From NCBI RefSeq assembly GCF_000002865.3, contig NW_001865041.1, positions 731,793 to 795,792 of the forward strand: a DNA stretch of 64,000 bases, given 5' to 3'. Within the stretch, counting starts at the first letter, position 1. Each line of letters begins with the position of its first letter. Below, in pieces: positions 35,801 to 48,339 of this stretch. Under the pieces are notes generated by a model. The model was not told the DNA's origin. It did not search any database and was given only the letters and a program-made list of their open reading frames with translations. The position numbers and the translations under genes are program-made. Source of the stretch: Monosiga brevicollis MX1 (lineage: Eukaryota; Opisthokonta; Choanoflagellata; Craspedida; Salpingoecidae).

Positions 35801-37205
35801 CGTTTGCATTGGCATCTCCTGATTCAGGTATACTACTATATCGAGTTCAAGGGTGCTGCCAAGGAATGGGGCGATGGTATCCGGGGCTTAAGCATGCAAG
35901 CTGCACGATATAGCCTGCTACGGCTGGAGGAAGCGACCATCTCAACACATACTAAAAATTGGCGCCCTCAACTACTGACGCTCATCAAACTGCATCCCGA
36001 AACTTTGGACGTTGACGAGCCTCGCCTCATCGCTCTCGCTGGCCACCTGAAGGGTGGCAAGGGCCTGAACATGGTCGGCAGCGTCCTCCCCGGGGATTTC
36101 AAGATTCGCATGGCCGACAAGTTCACGGGAGAGGTGGCCATCAAGGCAGCCCTCAAATCTCACATGGTTCAAGGCTTTGCTGAAGTCATCATCAGTCAGG
36201 ACGTGGCCCAGGTACATACGGGTCGCTATGCAAACCATTTGATGGCTCCCAGTCAGCTGCATGTCTGTTGTCCAGGACAGAGCGGCCGAGGCATCCTGCA
36301 ACTTGCGTCACACCACGTCTCACTTCCTGTGTGTCTCCGTGAAGGGAATAAGCTACCTTATGCAGGGTGCCGGTCTGGGTGCACTTCAGCATAACAGCGT
36401 CTTACTCGGTTGGCCCGAGAGTTGGCGGTCCGCCATGGATAGCAACACGGCCTCTGAATCGGATATGCTAACCTCAATGCAGCAGGTTACGCTCTTCTTT
36501 GAAACGCTCAGTATTTGCTCTTTACAGCAGCACGCTATTATCGTGCCCAAAAACCTCCATCTCTTTCCCACCATGGAGGAGAAGCAAGCGGGCACGATTG
36601 ATGTCTGGTGGATTTTGCATGAGGGCGGGCTTTTACTCTTGCTCGGCTACCTCTTGCAGCACGATCCGGTGTGGCGTAAGTGCCGCCTGCGTGTGTTCAC
36701 TGTGGCCGAGAACGACGACAACACGATTCAGATGGAACGGGACTTGCAAACATTCCTGTACCATCTGCGCATTGACGCCGATGTGCGCGTGGTGGAGATG
36801 CTCGACAGCGATATTGCAGCCTACACGGTGGAACGCACGCGCCGCATGGAAGACCGGCGTAGCTTGCTTCACAAACTGCAACTGACACGGCGTCAACAGA
36901 AGCACGTTCTTGAGCAAGCCGTGCCCACTCAAACCGAGAAACCGCCTGGTCAAGATGGCCCGTCTTTTGCCAACGAAAACGTGCGCATGATGAATACGTC
37001 AGTCAAGCTGAACCGAATGTTGATGGAACACAGCAAAAATGCCAGCCTCGTCCTCATCAATTTGCCCGACGTGCCGGTGACGGGTGCCGAGGACTTGGAC
37101 AAAGCCACGGATTACTTGGAGTTTGTGGAGGTTCTGACCGAAAACCTTCAGCGTGTGCTCCTGGTCCGTGGTGGTGGCCGTGAGGTTGTTACCATCTTTT
37201 CCTAA
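32652..37205 (+). CDS. SLC12A: K-Cl cotransporter (SLC12A4-7 family)
   Basis: About 12 exons. The acidic N terminus ([15 protein letters not shown]) leads to [14 protein letters not shown] and [19 protein letters not shown], the first transmembrane region of KCCs. Next come [18 protein letters not shown] and [18 protein letters not shown], both signature KCC segments. The long loop after TM5 carries three glycosylation sequons (NCS, NLS and NST), as in KCCs rather than NKCCs. [17 protein letters not shown] follows. The cytosolic C-terminal domain ends [15 protein letters not shown], close to the animal KCC ending. The stretch [11 protein letters not shown] lines up with the WNK/SPAK-regulated threonine site (MHTAVKLNEVI) of vertebrate KCCs. 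It would export K and Cl for volume control. Tandem with TRIP13, which starts about 250 bases downstream. Confidence 0.96.
32806..32848. repeat. (CA)n microsatellite in first KCC intron
   Basis: About 20 CA units within the intron that follows the first coding exon of the KCC gene. Confidence 0.9.
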
Positions 37206-37376
37206 CAAGTAGATTGTTGCTGCACAAAATGACGACATGCTTCAACAGCAACCACCACCGTCTAATTGGACCAGCGAACCCTATTCAGTGATGCTGACAA
37301 TTCTCATTTTCCCGCCAAAAAACCCCCAAAGTTTGTCGACAAAAAAAAAAAAAAAAAAGTCGAACCCTTTGTAGAA

Positions 37377-37378
<2 letters not shown>

Positions 37379-37445
<67 letters not shown>
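37379..37445. repeat. (TG)n microsatellite upstream of TRIP13
   Basis: About 33 TG units ending ten bases before the first possible ATG of the TRIP13 gene, so they lie in its promoter or 5' UTR. A 17-base A run sits just upstream. Confidence 0.95.
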
Positions 37446-37448
<3 letters not shown>

Positions 37449-37454
37449 GGTCGC

Positions 37455-39830
37455 ATGCACATCTCCACGACTGCAACCAACAGCCCCATTAAGATCATTT
37501 ACTCAGAAGCGTTGAACGGCTGGCATCCACCAAGGAACATGAATGCGGTGGAGCTTGAACAGGCTCAATCGAGCCATGAACCTCCAGAACACTTGCGTGA
37601 TGCCTTCGTCCGCGTGTACGGCGAGATGCCAGTGCTTGAGATCCAAGAACGCTTTGCCGCGCGTCGCCCTGCCAATGCCTACCTTCACACGCACATTGCT
37701 CGTGTGACGGTCTGCATTACTAACGAGCTGGATCAGGTTTGTCCATACTCACCCCAGCCCCACCGTAAAAGGTCATCGCCTCTTGCAATCGCTGCTGCGG
37801 TTGTACGGTCCCTTCCCGCCCATCATCCTCATCTCACTGACTCTGCTCAAGGGGGCACAATTGCTTCCGTGCGTTGAGCAAGATCACCTGCAGCTACTTG
37901 TCTATCAGCTGTATCCGGGCGGTGCCCTCGAGGAGATCGATGAAATGGCTACCGACGAGCCGGATCAGGCCAGCAACGCCACACAAGTGAGAGCGCGTTG
38001 ATGTGTGCGTGTGTGCGTGTGTGTTTGGGGGGGGGGGGGGGGCGTTGGCATTTGCACTGCCAGCTAAATCATGAGCAGAGCATAGTGCTGGTCCTTGTGT
38101 GATGCGGACATTCTCTGACCGGGAACCATGACCATGCTGATCGGAGTGCTTTAGTCCTTGCTCCCCTCTGTGCGTTTTCGAGATCTTTGGGAGAGCTTGG
38201 TGTACGATGGTGCAATCCAGCAAACACTCTTGCGCTATGCGCTCTCCATTCTCCACTTTAGTGACCGCGGCGTCAACCCCAGCCTCGTGGCCTGGAACAA
38301 GACAATCCTGCTTCACGGTCCTCCGGGTACCGGCAAGGTGGGCGCGCATATCGATGGCCAGTTTGTGCACTTTTTGACCGCGCCAGCTGTACCCATGCCT
38401 GTGCGCCCTTTGAGGGTCCTGCTATGGCGATGGCTCATCCCCCATTCTTGAAACTCGTCATGGCGCTTGTTTCCAGACCTCGCTATGCAAGGCCTTGGCT
38501 CAAAAACTCTCCATCCTCCTGAGCCCACGGTGGGATCCGGCATCAGCTTGCTATGATAGGCTCAGATGCGTGAAGGTGTTCTGTGGTTGAGAAATTGTTC
38601 ACCCGCTGCTGTGACTTTGGCCTTTGATCTGCCCCATCTGACCACGCCTCCATCTTTGAGTAGTTATGTGCACGCCCGTCTGGTAGAGATCAACAGCCAT
38701 TCCCTCTTTTCCAAATGGTTTTCGGAGAGCGGCAAGCTCGTAACCCGACTGTTCGCTCAGGTTCGCGAGTTGGCGGCCAACGAGCAAACCTTGGTAATCA
38801 TTCTCGTCGACGAGGTATGCGCTTGGTATGGATGTGCGAACCGAACGAGCATCTTGCCTTGCTGCTAGAAGCCGACGGTTCCGAACGAAAATTCATTGCT
38901 GCGATTTGTGTGGCAATCAGGTGGAGAGCTTGGCAGCGGCTCGCTCAGCCTCGGTCAACGGCTCAGAACCAAGTGATGCCGTTCGAGTGGTCAATGCACT
39001 GTTGACGCAAATTGACCAGTTGTCCTATTTTCCGAATGTGATGCTGTTGACCACCAGCAATCTCGCCGGAGCAGTTGATGTTGCCTTCGTGGATCGGTGA
39101 GAGGCGGTCGAGCAGCCCCTCCGGTGTGGTATCAACAGGGCACTGCCCTTCTCTCATCTTTACAATATGCGACTCTTAGAGCGGACCTCAAAATTCACGT
39201 GGGGCCACCGTCTCTGGCCGCTCGATACCGCATTCTTCACTTGGCTTTGAGTGAGCTTGTGCGCAAAGGCATTGTCAGTACAGCGCAACAGCTCGACGAC
39301 TTTGAGCTGGCCAAAGCTATCATCGAGCTGCGCAGGTAATATTTGAAAGACCATCAGGGGCAAGAAGTACCTCGCTGCAGGGGGTAGGGAGGATGGTTCA
39401 GATTATCTTCTTGTCCTTTGTCAGGCTTCAGAGCGTTTGCACGGATTCAGCGCCAACATTCTTGGTTATTAAAAAAAAAATACCTTAAAAATGACTCGAA
39501 ATCATGTTCACAATGGCGCCTGATTTCTCCTCCTTATTAGATGTGACGAACATGATGGCCAAGTGACCTCTGAGCTTTTGTGCTTCATGGATATAGTCGA
39601 GTCAGTCTTGATTGCTCTGCTTTTTTTTGAAGGCATCAGATGTCATGTTGATTATGAATTATTCTCCGCCACCCGCGAGAGCGCAGGCGAAGCGAAGGCC
39701 TGTCTGCACGTGCTCTGAAAAAACTCCCGCTTCTAGCGCATTGCCAATGTCGCCAGGTAAGACAGGGTGTCAGCTGCTTTCGCGCATCTCGCGGTACAAT
39801 TTTTATCACACTGGCACGCTGCCCGTTGTA
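37455..39830 (+). CDS. TRIP13: TRIP13/PCH2 AAA+ ATPase
   Basis: The N-terminal region (ATG at 37455, or at 37539 giving MNAVELEQ) is divergent. [17 protein letters not shown] matches the human ACTVALHIFQL segment. The AAA+ core is nearly identical to human TRIP13: [23 protein letters not shown] (Walker A, split by an intron before [18 protein letters not shown]), [19 protein letters not shown], a Walker B at [35 protein letters not shown] and [13 protein letters not shown]-terminal [19 protein letters not shown] matches human KSEGLSGRVLRKLPFLAH. The exons between 39340 and 39700 are not resolved, and the final exon (stop near 39830) is provisional. TRIP13 remodels HORMA proteins such as MAD2 and HORMADs in checkpoint control and meiosis; no HORMA gene lies in the window. 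Confidence 0.94.
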
Positions 39831-39958
39831 GCCAAGCGGTATTCCTCTTGAGCAGTACTTGCATACGCTTGCGCATACGCTCACGTGCGAGTTGGCTGAG
39901 CGTGACCGCCTCGCTAGCAGCCTCTAAGCTAATGTTGGAGCTAGAGGCTTGCGTTGCC

Positions 39959-42900
39959 TCAGAAGAAGGCACCCAGCAGCTGGTCACTGACGGTGCGAAT
40001 TTGAGGAACGTAGCCAGTCTCAGATTCAACATCACCGTCTCGCAGATGCACCAGCACATCGCGCACGTAATCGTCCAGCGTGTCACCGCGGGCATACTTG
40101 CTGTTGCCAATGACACAACCCAACAACTCGAGCAGCTCAAGTTGGGTTTCCTATCAAGAACCAAATTGATCCAACCAAGAAGTTAGTAATCCCAAGGCGG
40201 TTGACTTGCGTCAGAGACTCGTTACAGAACTGGTCATTGGGAGCGCGAGTTCTCAAGCTCCCTTGAAGGGGGAAAAAGAAGAAAAAATTTGCGGTGCTCG
40301 AGTCGGCAACCATTGACTTGACTCACCCCAGTAGGCATAGGCGTTGAGCCAATTTCGCGAAGGAGAATTTCCACCAAAACACGACAGTCACTCTCATACA
40401 ACAATCGCTTACCAACCGGGAAGCGAAAAACATCCTAACACAAACGCATCCCCATGTTCAAGACTGGTGAGTCAGCCCCCGTGATTGATATCTCAACAAG
40501 GAGCACCACTCAGCGACAGCACGGCGGAAAATCACAGTGCAAGCGTGGTGACAAAAAACAAGACCTTGAACAACTTGACAATGCTGTGTTCTCGTGCCAG
40601 TGGCTGTCCAGTGGGAAACAGTTTGGTGCTCTCTGCAACTGGATCCTAAAGCACGATTCGATCCCGATCACCAAAAGGCAATGCAATGCACCAGGACAAG
40701 TCAGTCGACAGTTTCAGCTCAAAAGACATCACCAGCCACGATTGCGCCGCAACGAACAGTCAAAGTGTTGAAGTTTTCCATCAGCTTCTCGCCAAAACGG
40801 CCGGCATCGCGGTGCGTCAAAGCTTGGAGGACCTGGATGTATACACACACCATCAGCAATTTAATCAGACCGCAGGCCACGAAAACCAATGGCACGCTGT
40901 ACAAGGCGCTTGCAAAACTTAGAGCTCAGCAGTTTTCATGATGTTCACAGGGTAGATCGACTTACGACATTCTGTTGGCTGTCTGCGTGTGGTGGAAAGT
41001 GGCGATTGAAAGCCAAGATCAAAGCAAGGGCCTGCTCGCCAATCTATAGCCCAAGGTCAACTTGATCTGAGAACAGAGGTGCGACATCTCTTGAACTCTG
41101 CCTTGGGGCGTGAACCCGGCTGCCAAGCCAGCTGCCTCAAGCCAATCCTACCCGTCGTTGCGCTTGTGATGTGGGTACATGTTCGACGATATCCAAGAGC
41201 GACAGCACAAACTTGGCATTCAAGTACTCTACGTCCATCAGTCAACCACCCAGCCCCCGCAGAGGAGAGTATTGCACATTGCACCAAAAGACGTAGACGT
41301 GAGCTGTGTGGAGAGAGCGAATGAGAATACGCTTATTCCGACTAACCATAGTGAGCAAAATTGATTGCTGTTCCGTCGGCAAAGAGCATGGTCTCCAAGA
41401 GGAGGCTGTAGTAGTTGAGACTTGCGTTGAGCGGATTCCACGGTGCTTCACAACACCCACGCACCAGCTCCACGGGCAGAACTGTGAGCTATCCACCACA
41501 ACAGGCCAAAAAAACAGAAAAGGCGTGAGTTGCGCCAGCTCAAAGCGTCCGCTGATCGATTGCAGGCCAGCGGTATCGCCATCAAGGTCGAGGGAGCACA
41601 GATGACATGGCGAAAGCATCAGCATATTGTTGGGAATGAGGACAAGATTGGGTACAGACCTTCAAGGCCTCGATGATGCCATCATCAATACGCGCCACCC
41701 CGCCCAGGATGCGGACAAGGTAGAGTTGAAGTTCAGTGCGTTGTTCCTGCGGCGCGTGGCAGGGCCATGAGCAGAGCGCTAAGTTCTGTTGCACATGGCT
41801 GGAGGTATCATTGTGGCTCGTCTTCAGGACCACGAACCATTTGGTAATATCGAACAAGTGTGTCGATAATCTCGTACTCGCCCATGCTTCCTTGTGTTTG
41901 CCAATCACGCACGAGTCCTTGGACTAGTTTGGGGTTGGCAGCCTACTTGCACGCGGTGATATACGTAAGGGTGTGACAACACCCGAAGTGCATCGGGGCA
42001 GGTGGAAAGAGCACGAAATAAGAGGTTGCATACAATGGTCAGCTCCTCCAGCTGCTCAAGGACTCCAACAATGGTTTGTCTGGGGAGAAGATTGGGTCCG
42101 TGTGAGGCGTGCACTTGGCATGAATCTTTCATGCACATATCTCATACGATCATCCCTTCAGAATCGACGCGAGATACGCACGAGTCATCACCAGCAGCCC
42201 AGCTGCGTTGTTGTGAGTCATTACAGATGGCGGTGATGCGGGAGAAGAGCGACTGTACAAGGAGAGCCGCGCAAAGAGCGTATTCACGTGAGACACTCGC
42301 CAACAACTTGGGCCTTCAGCGAGAGGCAAACAAGTTGAGCCACACCGCAAGGAGTTCGCGGTCCTGGCCACCCTCTTGCAGATACTCATCATTCAAATTG
42401 ACAGCATCTGCTAACATGCCACCTATAGCAGGACGGTCAAAGTGTATTAGGCGAAGGGCTGTCTGTTTTTCGTTGGATGGCACTTGTAAGACACATACTG
42501 AGCTGGTCAGTCTCGGGGCTCGTGTCTAGTAACATCATCAGTATGACACCCAATGCCTCTCTATGAAGCCGCTCACAAACAAAAATGAGGTTGGGCGCAC
42601 TCTGAACGAGGAAGGCAAACTCGAGTAAGGTCAAGATGTCTCAAGCACATGAAGACCAGTATTCATAAAGGAGACGGCACACAGACTTGGAATCAGCAAA
42701 GGTGAGCTTGGTGTGGTCACGCAAATACTGAATAGCATCGTCATGCACCTGCCGCACACCAAAATTGACAACTCGGTGGGTATGAGGTCTGGTATCACGT
42801 CGTCCTTGACCTAGCATGGAGTGATAGCAAGTCAAACAGACGCACCCGATCCAAAAGCTGGTCAAAAGGAACGGGGGCGCGGTGTGGACGTTGAGTGGCA

Positions 42901-45498
42901 GCCGCGGTTGACGGGGCACCTCTCGAGGGTGTCGCAATATCACCCATAGGGTGATCTGGTGATGCATCACCTGGAGCGGAGCTACTGTTGATGTCAGCCT
43001 TGGCAGCAGTTGCGGAGCTGGGAGGCTCGGGTGGTCGTGCCGTGTGATGGCGCGCAATTGAAGGGTGGTGAACAACACCAACGCGGGAGGACACATCGTG
43101 GTGTGACTCGGGGCCGGAACTATGGTGGGCCTGCGCTACAGCCACCTCGCTCTTGACATCCATGCTGTCCCTGCTCGCCTGAGGTACGCTCGTGGTTGTG
43201 GCTGGCGATGATGGGGCTTGGCGCTGGGGCACGATGGATGGCGCTCGGGCCAATGCGTTGGTGCTGAGCGTCGAACGGCGAGAGGGTGGTGCAGGGGCCT
43301 GCCGAGATGCCGTTCTAGCGCCAGCGTGCGATATCGAGTGACTTTGTAGAATTACAGCGTCGGTGCTAGCGTGCAAATGGATGGAAAATGATAAAAAATA
43401 AAAGAAGAAGAAAAATAAAACCAACCTTCGAATAGCATCAGTTGCCGACGGCTTGGGCGTCATCAGATCCATGGGCATTGGCTCGGTAAGAGCCCGCTTG
43501 ACAGGGTCATAGTAGCGCACGAAATGATCCAGCTCACCAGAGATGTCATTGCCGTTGCGGAGCTCTGAACGCGCCAGCGCGAGTTTGGCCATGTGCAAAC
43601 GCTGTGCAGCATCAGCAGGTGAAGCATGAAATTCTAGCCCATCGCAACGCCAAGAGGACAATAGAAATAGGGGGACAGTCAGATGCCGCGTCTAGCTTGA
43701 GTGTACCTCAGAATTGAGCAAAAGGCCATTTTTGGCAGTGTCTAGAACAGTCTGCATGCACCATTCGATGCGATGAATCTTCTCAAGATTTTCCTCGTTG
43801 AGCTTGCGCGTGGTGGGCATCTCATAAAAGAGTGGTTGCTTGAGCTTGCCAAAGGAACCAGCCACCTACACAGGCACACGTTTGTGGTGAAGCCCGACCA
43901 AGAAGAGTCGACCTTCAGGTGCTGAAAATCACAGTATCATGTTGATGGACCTACCTCAAAGCCGTAATAATGGCTGAGGAGGTCTTCCACGTTGTCGCGT
44001 TGTACTGAATCACCACGTAGATGGTAAATCTGGCCCGATTGAAGGATGGGCATCGTCTCCATTTTCTTGGCCTTGGATCTGTTCACAGACACACGAGTGT
44101 TGTGGAAAGCAAGGTGGACCATGTACGCTGTGAGTGTTAAAAAGAAGTTGCAAGCGTGGGTTGTTCAACGCATAATTAGGCCGGGTTACTGACAACATGT
44201 AGAGATGTAAATTGCCCTTGATGTCTTCGCCCACCACATATGCACCTTTGACGCCATTCTGAGCGACGAGAATCAAAGATCAGAGTCAGAAGGGGGTAAG
44301 CTGTGCAAGGAGTCATGGTCGAGTATAGCGGGCATAAAACCAACTTTTTTGAGGGCAGCTTCGATATCGAGATCCGAAGCACGAGCGCAAAAGTAAGGCA
44401 TTTCTCGAACGTTTGGTGGCTTGACGGGCGTGAGAAAGGCCGCCGGAGCATAGCCAGTCTATGCCACATCAAAAGTACAGCACGGCGGGGCAAGTGCAAA
44501 GCACAGCCAAATCCTCTCATCAGCGTTGGTATTCTACAGGCACGGTAGAGCTACAGCTACAGCTACGCGTACCGTGGCCATGGTTTCCTGAAGCTGGACT
44601 TGCCACCAGGAGGCATCAGACTGATTCAGGACCTTATAGGTCATCCCGGCCACCAATTCAATCTGAAGGAGATTCAAGCGATCAGGGTTCAAAGTGGAGC
44701 AGCCGGATCAGGCGAGGATGGCCAAGTGTCTGTGAGCAGGAGAATTTGCCGAGTTGAACACCAGTACCTGTTGGGCATCCCGTCGATCTGGTCGGAAATC
44801 GTACATGGCACGATACAAGGGCAGCTGTACCAACAGTGTCCACAGCAGAGGGATGAGTCGAGTGATCGTACACACATACACGTGCGCACGCATAGAGCCC
44901 TATTCCCAGATATACCTTGGACTCTGGGGAGACATATGCAGTGAGGAACTTGGAGGGGAAGTAGCCCTCTGCACCCGTGTTGATGTGCTTGACCATGTAC
45001 CAATCTACAGTTGGGTGAGACAGAGCCAGATCGGACCAGGCGCAGGAACAAGTGAGCCTAGGAGAGGTCGAAGAGAGAGCAGCTTGGCGTTGAAGGATGG
45101 CGAAGCGTGGGAAGGCGTTGATGAGCCTGCACCTTGCGTCTGGCGTTCCTTGAGCACCAGTACGTCTCCCGCGCTGGCAGCAATGCAAGTCGGTTGATCG
45201 GAAGATGGATGCCAGCTCTTTGTAACTTGAACCCAGTTCTGGTTTGGGAGGGAGCTAGGGTGAGTGGAGATGAAGTGCAAGCGCGAGAGGCCAGGTTTGA
45301 AGCGGCGCCGAACCGGGTTGCGGTTTTGTCGCTCAGCTGCCACGGCGGCCGCGGCGCGGCTTCGATTCACTGTCCCACGCTACCACAACGCAATCCTCGC
45401 ACGGGTGATGAGATGATCGATAGGCTAGAAGATTGAAAAAAAAAAAGAAGCTTCATGCGACGAAAGAAGACCAGGCCTACCCGTTGAAACATGGACAT
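39959..45498 (-). CDS. NCKIPSD: SPIN90/NCKIPSD-type Arp2/3 regulator with two SH3 and one SH2-like domain
   Basis: A long gene of about 20 exons. In order: SH3-1 (ARIALCWHP, SAGDVLVLKERQ, WYMVKHINTGAEGYFPSKFL); SH3-2 (YRAMYDFRPDRRDAQQ, IELVAGMTYKVLNQ, SDASWWQVQ, TGYAPAAFLTPV); an SH2-like domain (PYFCARASDLDIEAALKK, GVKGAYVVGEDIKG, LQSGQIYHLRGDSV, VEDLLSHYYGFE); a helical stretch (IHRIEWCMQTVLDTAKNG) like the segment after the human SPIN90 SH3; a Pro/Ser/Ala linker (about 42890-43400); then the armadillo-like region (LLFRALSTCPDALRVL, LNYYSLLLETMLFADG, INFAHYG, EQALALILAFNRHFPP, ending IRTVSDQLLGAFF) that lines up with human SPIN90. SPIN90 activates Arp2/3 to nucleate linear actin. Human SPIN90 has one SH3 and no SH2. 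The gene could be two genes wrongly joined, but phases are continuous and no stop or promoter-like gap is seen. Confidence 0.8.
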
Positions 45499-46052
45499 GG
45501 TGCAGGTCGAAGTGTCGGTCAGCCCGGTCTCCAATTCATCTAAAAGCCAGAGGCGAGGGGGCAGCAGTGTCTCGGTCGTGGGTATGCATGCGATTGAAGG
45601 GTAGGGGATAGAAATCTCCAGCAAGCTCATCTCCCTTCCAAAACTTGCCAGGGAGCGCAGCACTGCCTCACCCACTCACCCCCCACAGGGTCAAAGAGGT
45701 CCAAAAGTCAAGAAAATGCCGTGACGGCGGCGCTCACGATTTGACGACCACTGTGCAACTTTTCTGTTGACAAACAAACGTTCATGCGCGACCCAAATTG
45801 TCAGACAGACCGATGGTTTCGTTGTCAGATTTTGGTCAGCGTGTGGTTGTTGGAAGCAGTTTTGAGCCGTTACACACAAGTTTTCGTTTCTGTGGCTTGT
45901 TGGAGTGGAGGCGGGGCGCGGGCGGGGGCGGGGGAGCATCGGGGAGCATTCAAACTTATGCATTCGAATGGAGCCGTGCTGATAACCAGGAGGCACCACA
46001 AAGTTTGAGCCGAGTGCCGGGAGGGGAGTACCCTCGCCCAACAGGATTTGGC
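45499..46052. promoter_or_regulatory. divergent intergenic region, SPIN90 / TFIIS-like
   Basis: About 550 bases between two start codons. A G-rich stretch (about 45907-45946) lies about 110 bases upstream of the TFIIS-like ATG. No exon is supported. Confidence 0.4.
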
Positions 46053-47207
46053 ATGGACAAATTTGTGGTCCGGCGGGCTGGACCTGCGCGCCAGTTGCCG
46101 CGGCGTCGCGGGGCACCCCCGCTGAAACAGGCCAAAATCGAGGATTTGCGGGTACGGCACGTCGTGTCTAGCTTACTGGCTTGGTGTGTGGAGGCCATGA
46201 CGGAAGTCTAAGTGGCTTGGTGTCCTGTGCTCTCATTTCTTTCTGTTTTTCTCCGTTTCCCTCGGTCTCAATTCATTTTTTCGACAACCTTTAGGGCGTG
46301 GTTTTTATGGATGATGCACAGCGACTCAAACAAGCATTGGACGCAGATCCCCAGGATGTGGCGGGAATGATCATGGCCATGGAGTCGTTGGAGCGTAAGC
46401 GCGTTGCCAAGCAGCTCATCAAGCAAATGGGGCTGCTGCCAATCTTGAGCATGCTGCGAGTCCATGGGGATACCCATGTGGCAAGTTTGGCCAAGGTATG
46501 CTTGACTATTGACCGTTGCTGACTCGACAGGGCTCAGACATGGCGTTCGGCCATCGTTGGCCAAGTCCTCGGACCAGCTGGCTCATGTGGCATGATAGCG
46601 ATTATATGCCACCTGGAGTGAAACAGTAGCTGCCGCACCAAAGCCGCGCCTGCCTGTGAAGCGGGAGGGTCCTGATGAGGCGGTGCGTGTCGTGCAATTG
46701 CCACATGTTCCAGCCGGCATTGGCTCTTGCGGCTCCATCTGATGAACGTGACGCTCTTGTCATGGGGCGTGCAGGTGCGCCAAGCATGCTGCCGGCAGAT
46801 ATGCTCGGCCTTGGGCGTGCCTCCACCAAAGCAAGATCTGGCTGCTTCCCTTGCAATTCGCATTGACGACGACGAGAGCGCAGCGGAGTGCTTGGCACGA
46901 CAAATTGATGACGCAATATTTGACGCGGTGGGGCACCGACGCACTGGTCTGCGCTATCGTGCCGCTGCTACGCGCCTGGCGTCCGAATTGCGCCGGCGGG
47001 CCCAGCTGTGTGAGAAGGTCCGTGAGGCTGTCAAGGCTTTCACCTGGTGGGCATCGAGTGAGCCGCGCGGATATTGAGTGTGGCTTGTGTTCCTATCATG
47101 TATAGGCTTGGACAGGCCAGTTGCCTGCTGCCGTTTTGGGTCAGCGTGCAGCTCAGGACATGGACGGACTGCTGGCAGAGTTGGATGCGCGCTCCACACA
47201 TCAATGA
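46053..47207 (+). CDS. TFIIS-like protein lacking the zinc ribbon
   Basis: Five exons. MDKFVVRRAGPARQLPRR, then VVFMDDAQRLKQALDADP, then a TFIIS N-terminal (LW) helix bundle (MESLERKRVAKQLIKQMG, ILSMLRVHGDTHVASLAK). A Pro/Lys linker (PKPRLPVKREGPDEA) joins to the TFIIS central domain (VRQACCRQICSALGV, CLARQIDDAIFDAVGHR, LRYRAAATRLASELRR). A last exon (AWTGQLPAAVLGQRAA) matches the end of that domain (NVLCGNIPPDLFARM in human) and stops at 47207. Canonical TFIIS continues into a zinc ribbon with an acidic Asp-Glu hairpin that drives RNA cleavage; none is present before the stop and none is visible downstream. It could bind polymerase II without stimulating cleavage, as proposed for other proteins with only the central domain. 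That role is inference. Confidence 0.8.
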
Positions 47208-47502
47208 CAAAGCCGACGCACGGTCACGCTGTTTTTGGGTGACGATGGCGCTTCGGCTTGGTGTTGAGATACTCGACAGCACGATCTGCCAAAGAGCCAC
47301 GGTGCCAGCCTGGAAGAACGATGCTAGGCGCAGGTCAGAGGCATAGAATCAACGTCTAGACGAGGCGCCTGCTCAAGAAACCCTTTTAGAGGCTTGTAAA
47401 TAACTCTCAATTCAATTCCATGCACAGCATGGGGGTCCAATTGGCATCGGTGCTTTGCGCGAGCGCACTCGTGGTCAACAGCATTGGAGGCATTCACGCA
47501 TT

Positions 47503-48292
47503 TTACTCTGAATGGCTTTTGGAAGATGACGGGTCAGCTGTGCCCGAGGCGCGGCCTGGAATACTTTCTGCTTCTGGCCCCAGCTCTGCTTCCGGTGATG
47601 GCTCAGCGGCTAGATGACATAGGTGCCGACTCATGACCCAAGTCTCGCACAGGAGGCTGCAGATGCGGCCAAACAAGAGCAGGGCCCAAATCCAAAAGCG
47701 GACTTGGCGAGGCAAGCGCAGGCTACTAGCTGTCCAAAACCAGAGCAAGCAGAGCAGTACACAGGAAGAGGAGACGTTATCAAAAGCAATTGCCTGCAGG
47801 TAGCAGGGGCACACGGCGACAATTCAGATCCATTGGGAATGCGCGGTATCCTACCAACTCCCTTATTTTCCGCGTAGTACCAAATTGGGAGAACGTGCAA
47901 GCCTGCGATGGTGATGGTGCCGAGAGGTGTGCGAAATCCTACATTCAAGCGGCAAAGCGGCAAGGCGGTATCAGCCGACACAGCGCAAAAAGAGTTGGTT
48001 GCCTATCTGTGCTTGGGTGGAGAGCCGAGGGAGCGCACCATTAGCCATAACGGCTTGAACAAAAGCCGGGGCTTCGGTGAATTTGAGTTTCCAGTTGGGG
48101 CCCTGCGGACGACAAGGCATATTGCCTCGTCAAATCAAGTTTGAAGACAAACCAGTGAGCGGTGAGCAGGGAGGGCATTGGACAGCCCACCTGAGAGTGA
48201 AGAGCAATGAAGGTGATCCATTCGATACAGCCAATCCAGCCACCCAAAGCCTAAGGGGCACGGCAAAGGCAAAAGGGAGGGAGGGAGAGGGA

Positions 48293-48339
<47 letters not shown>

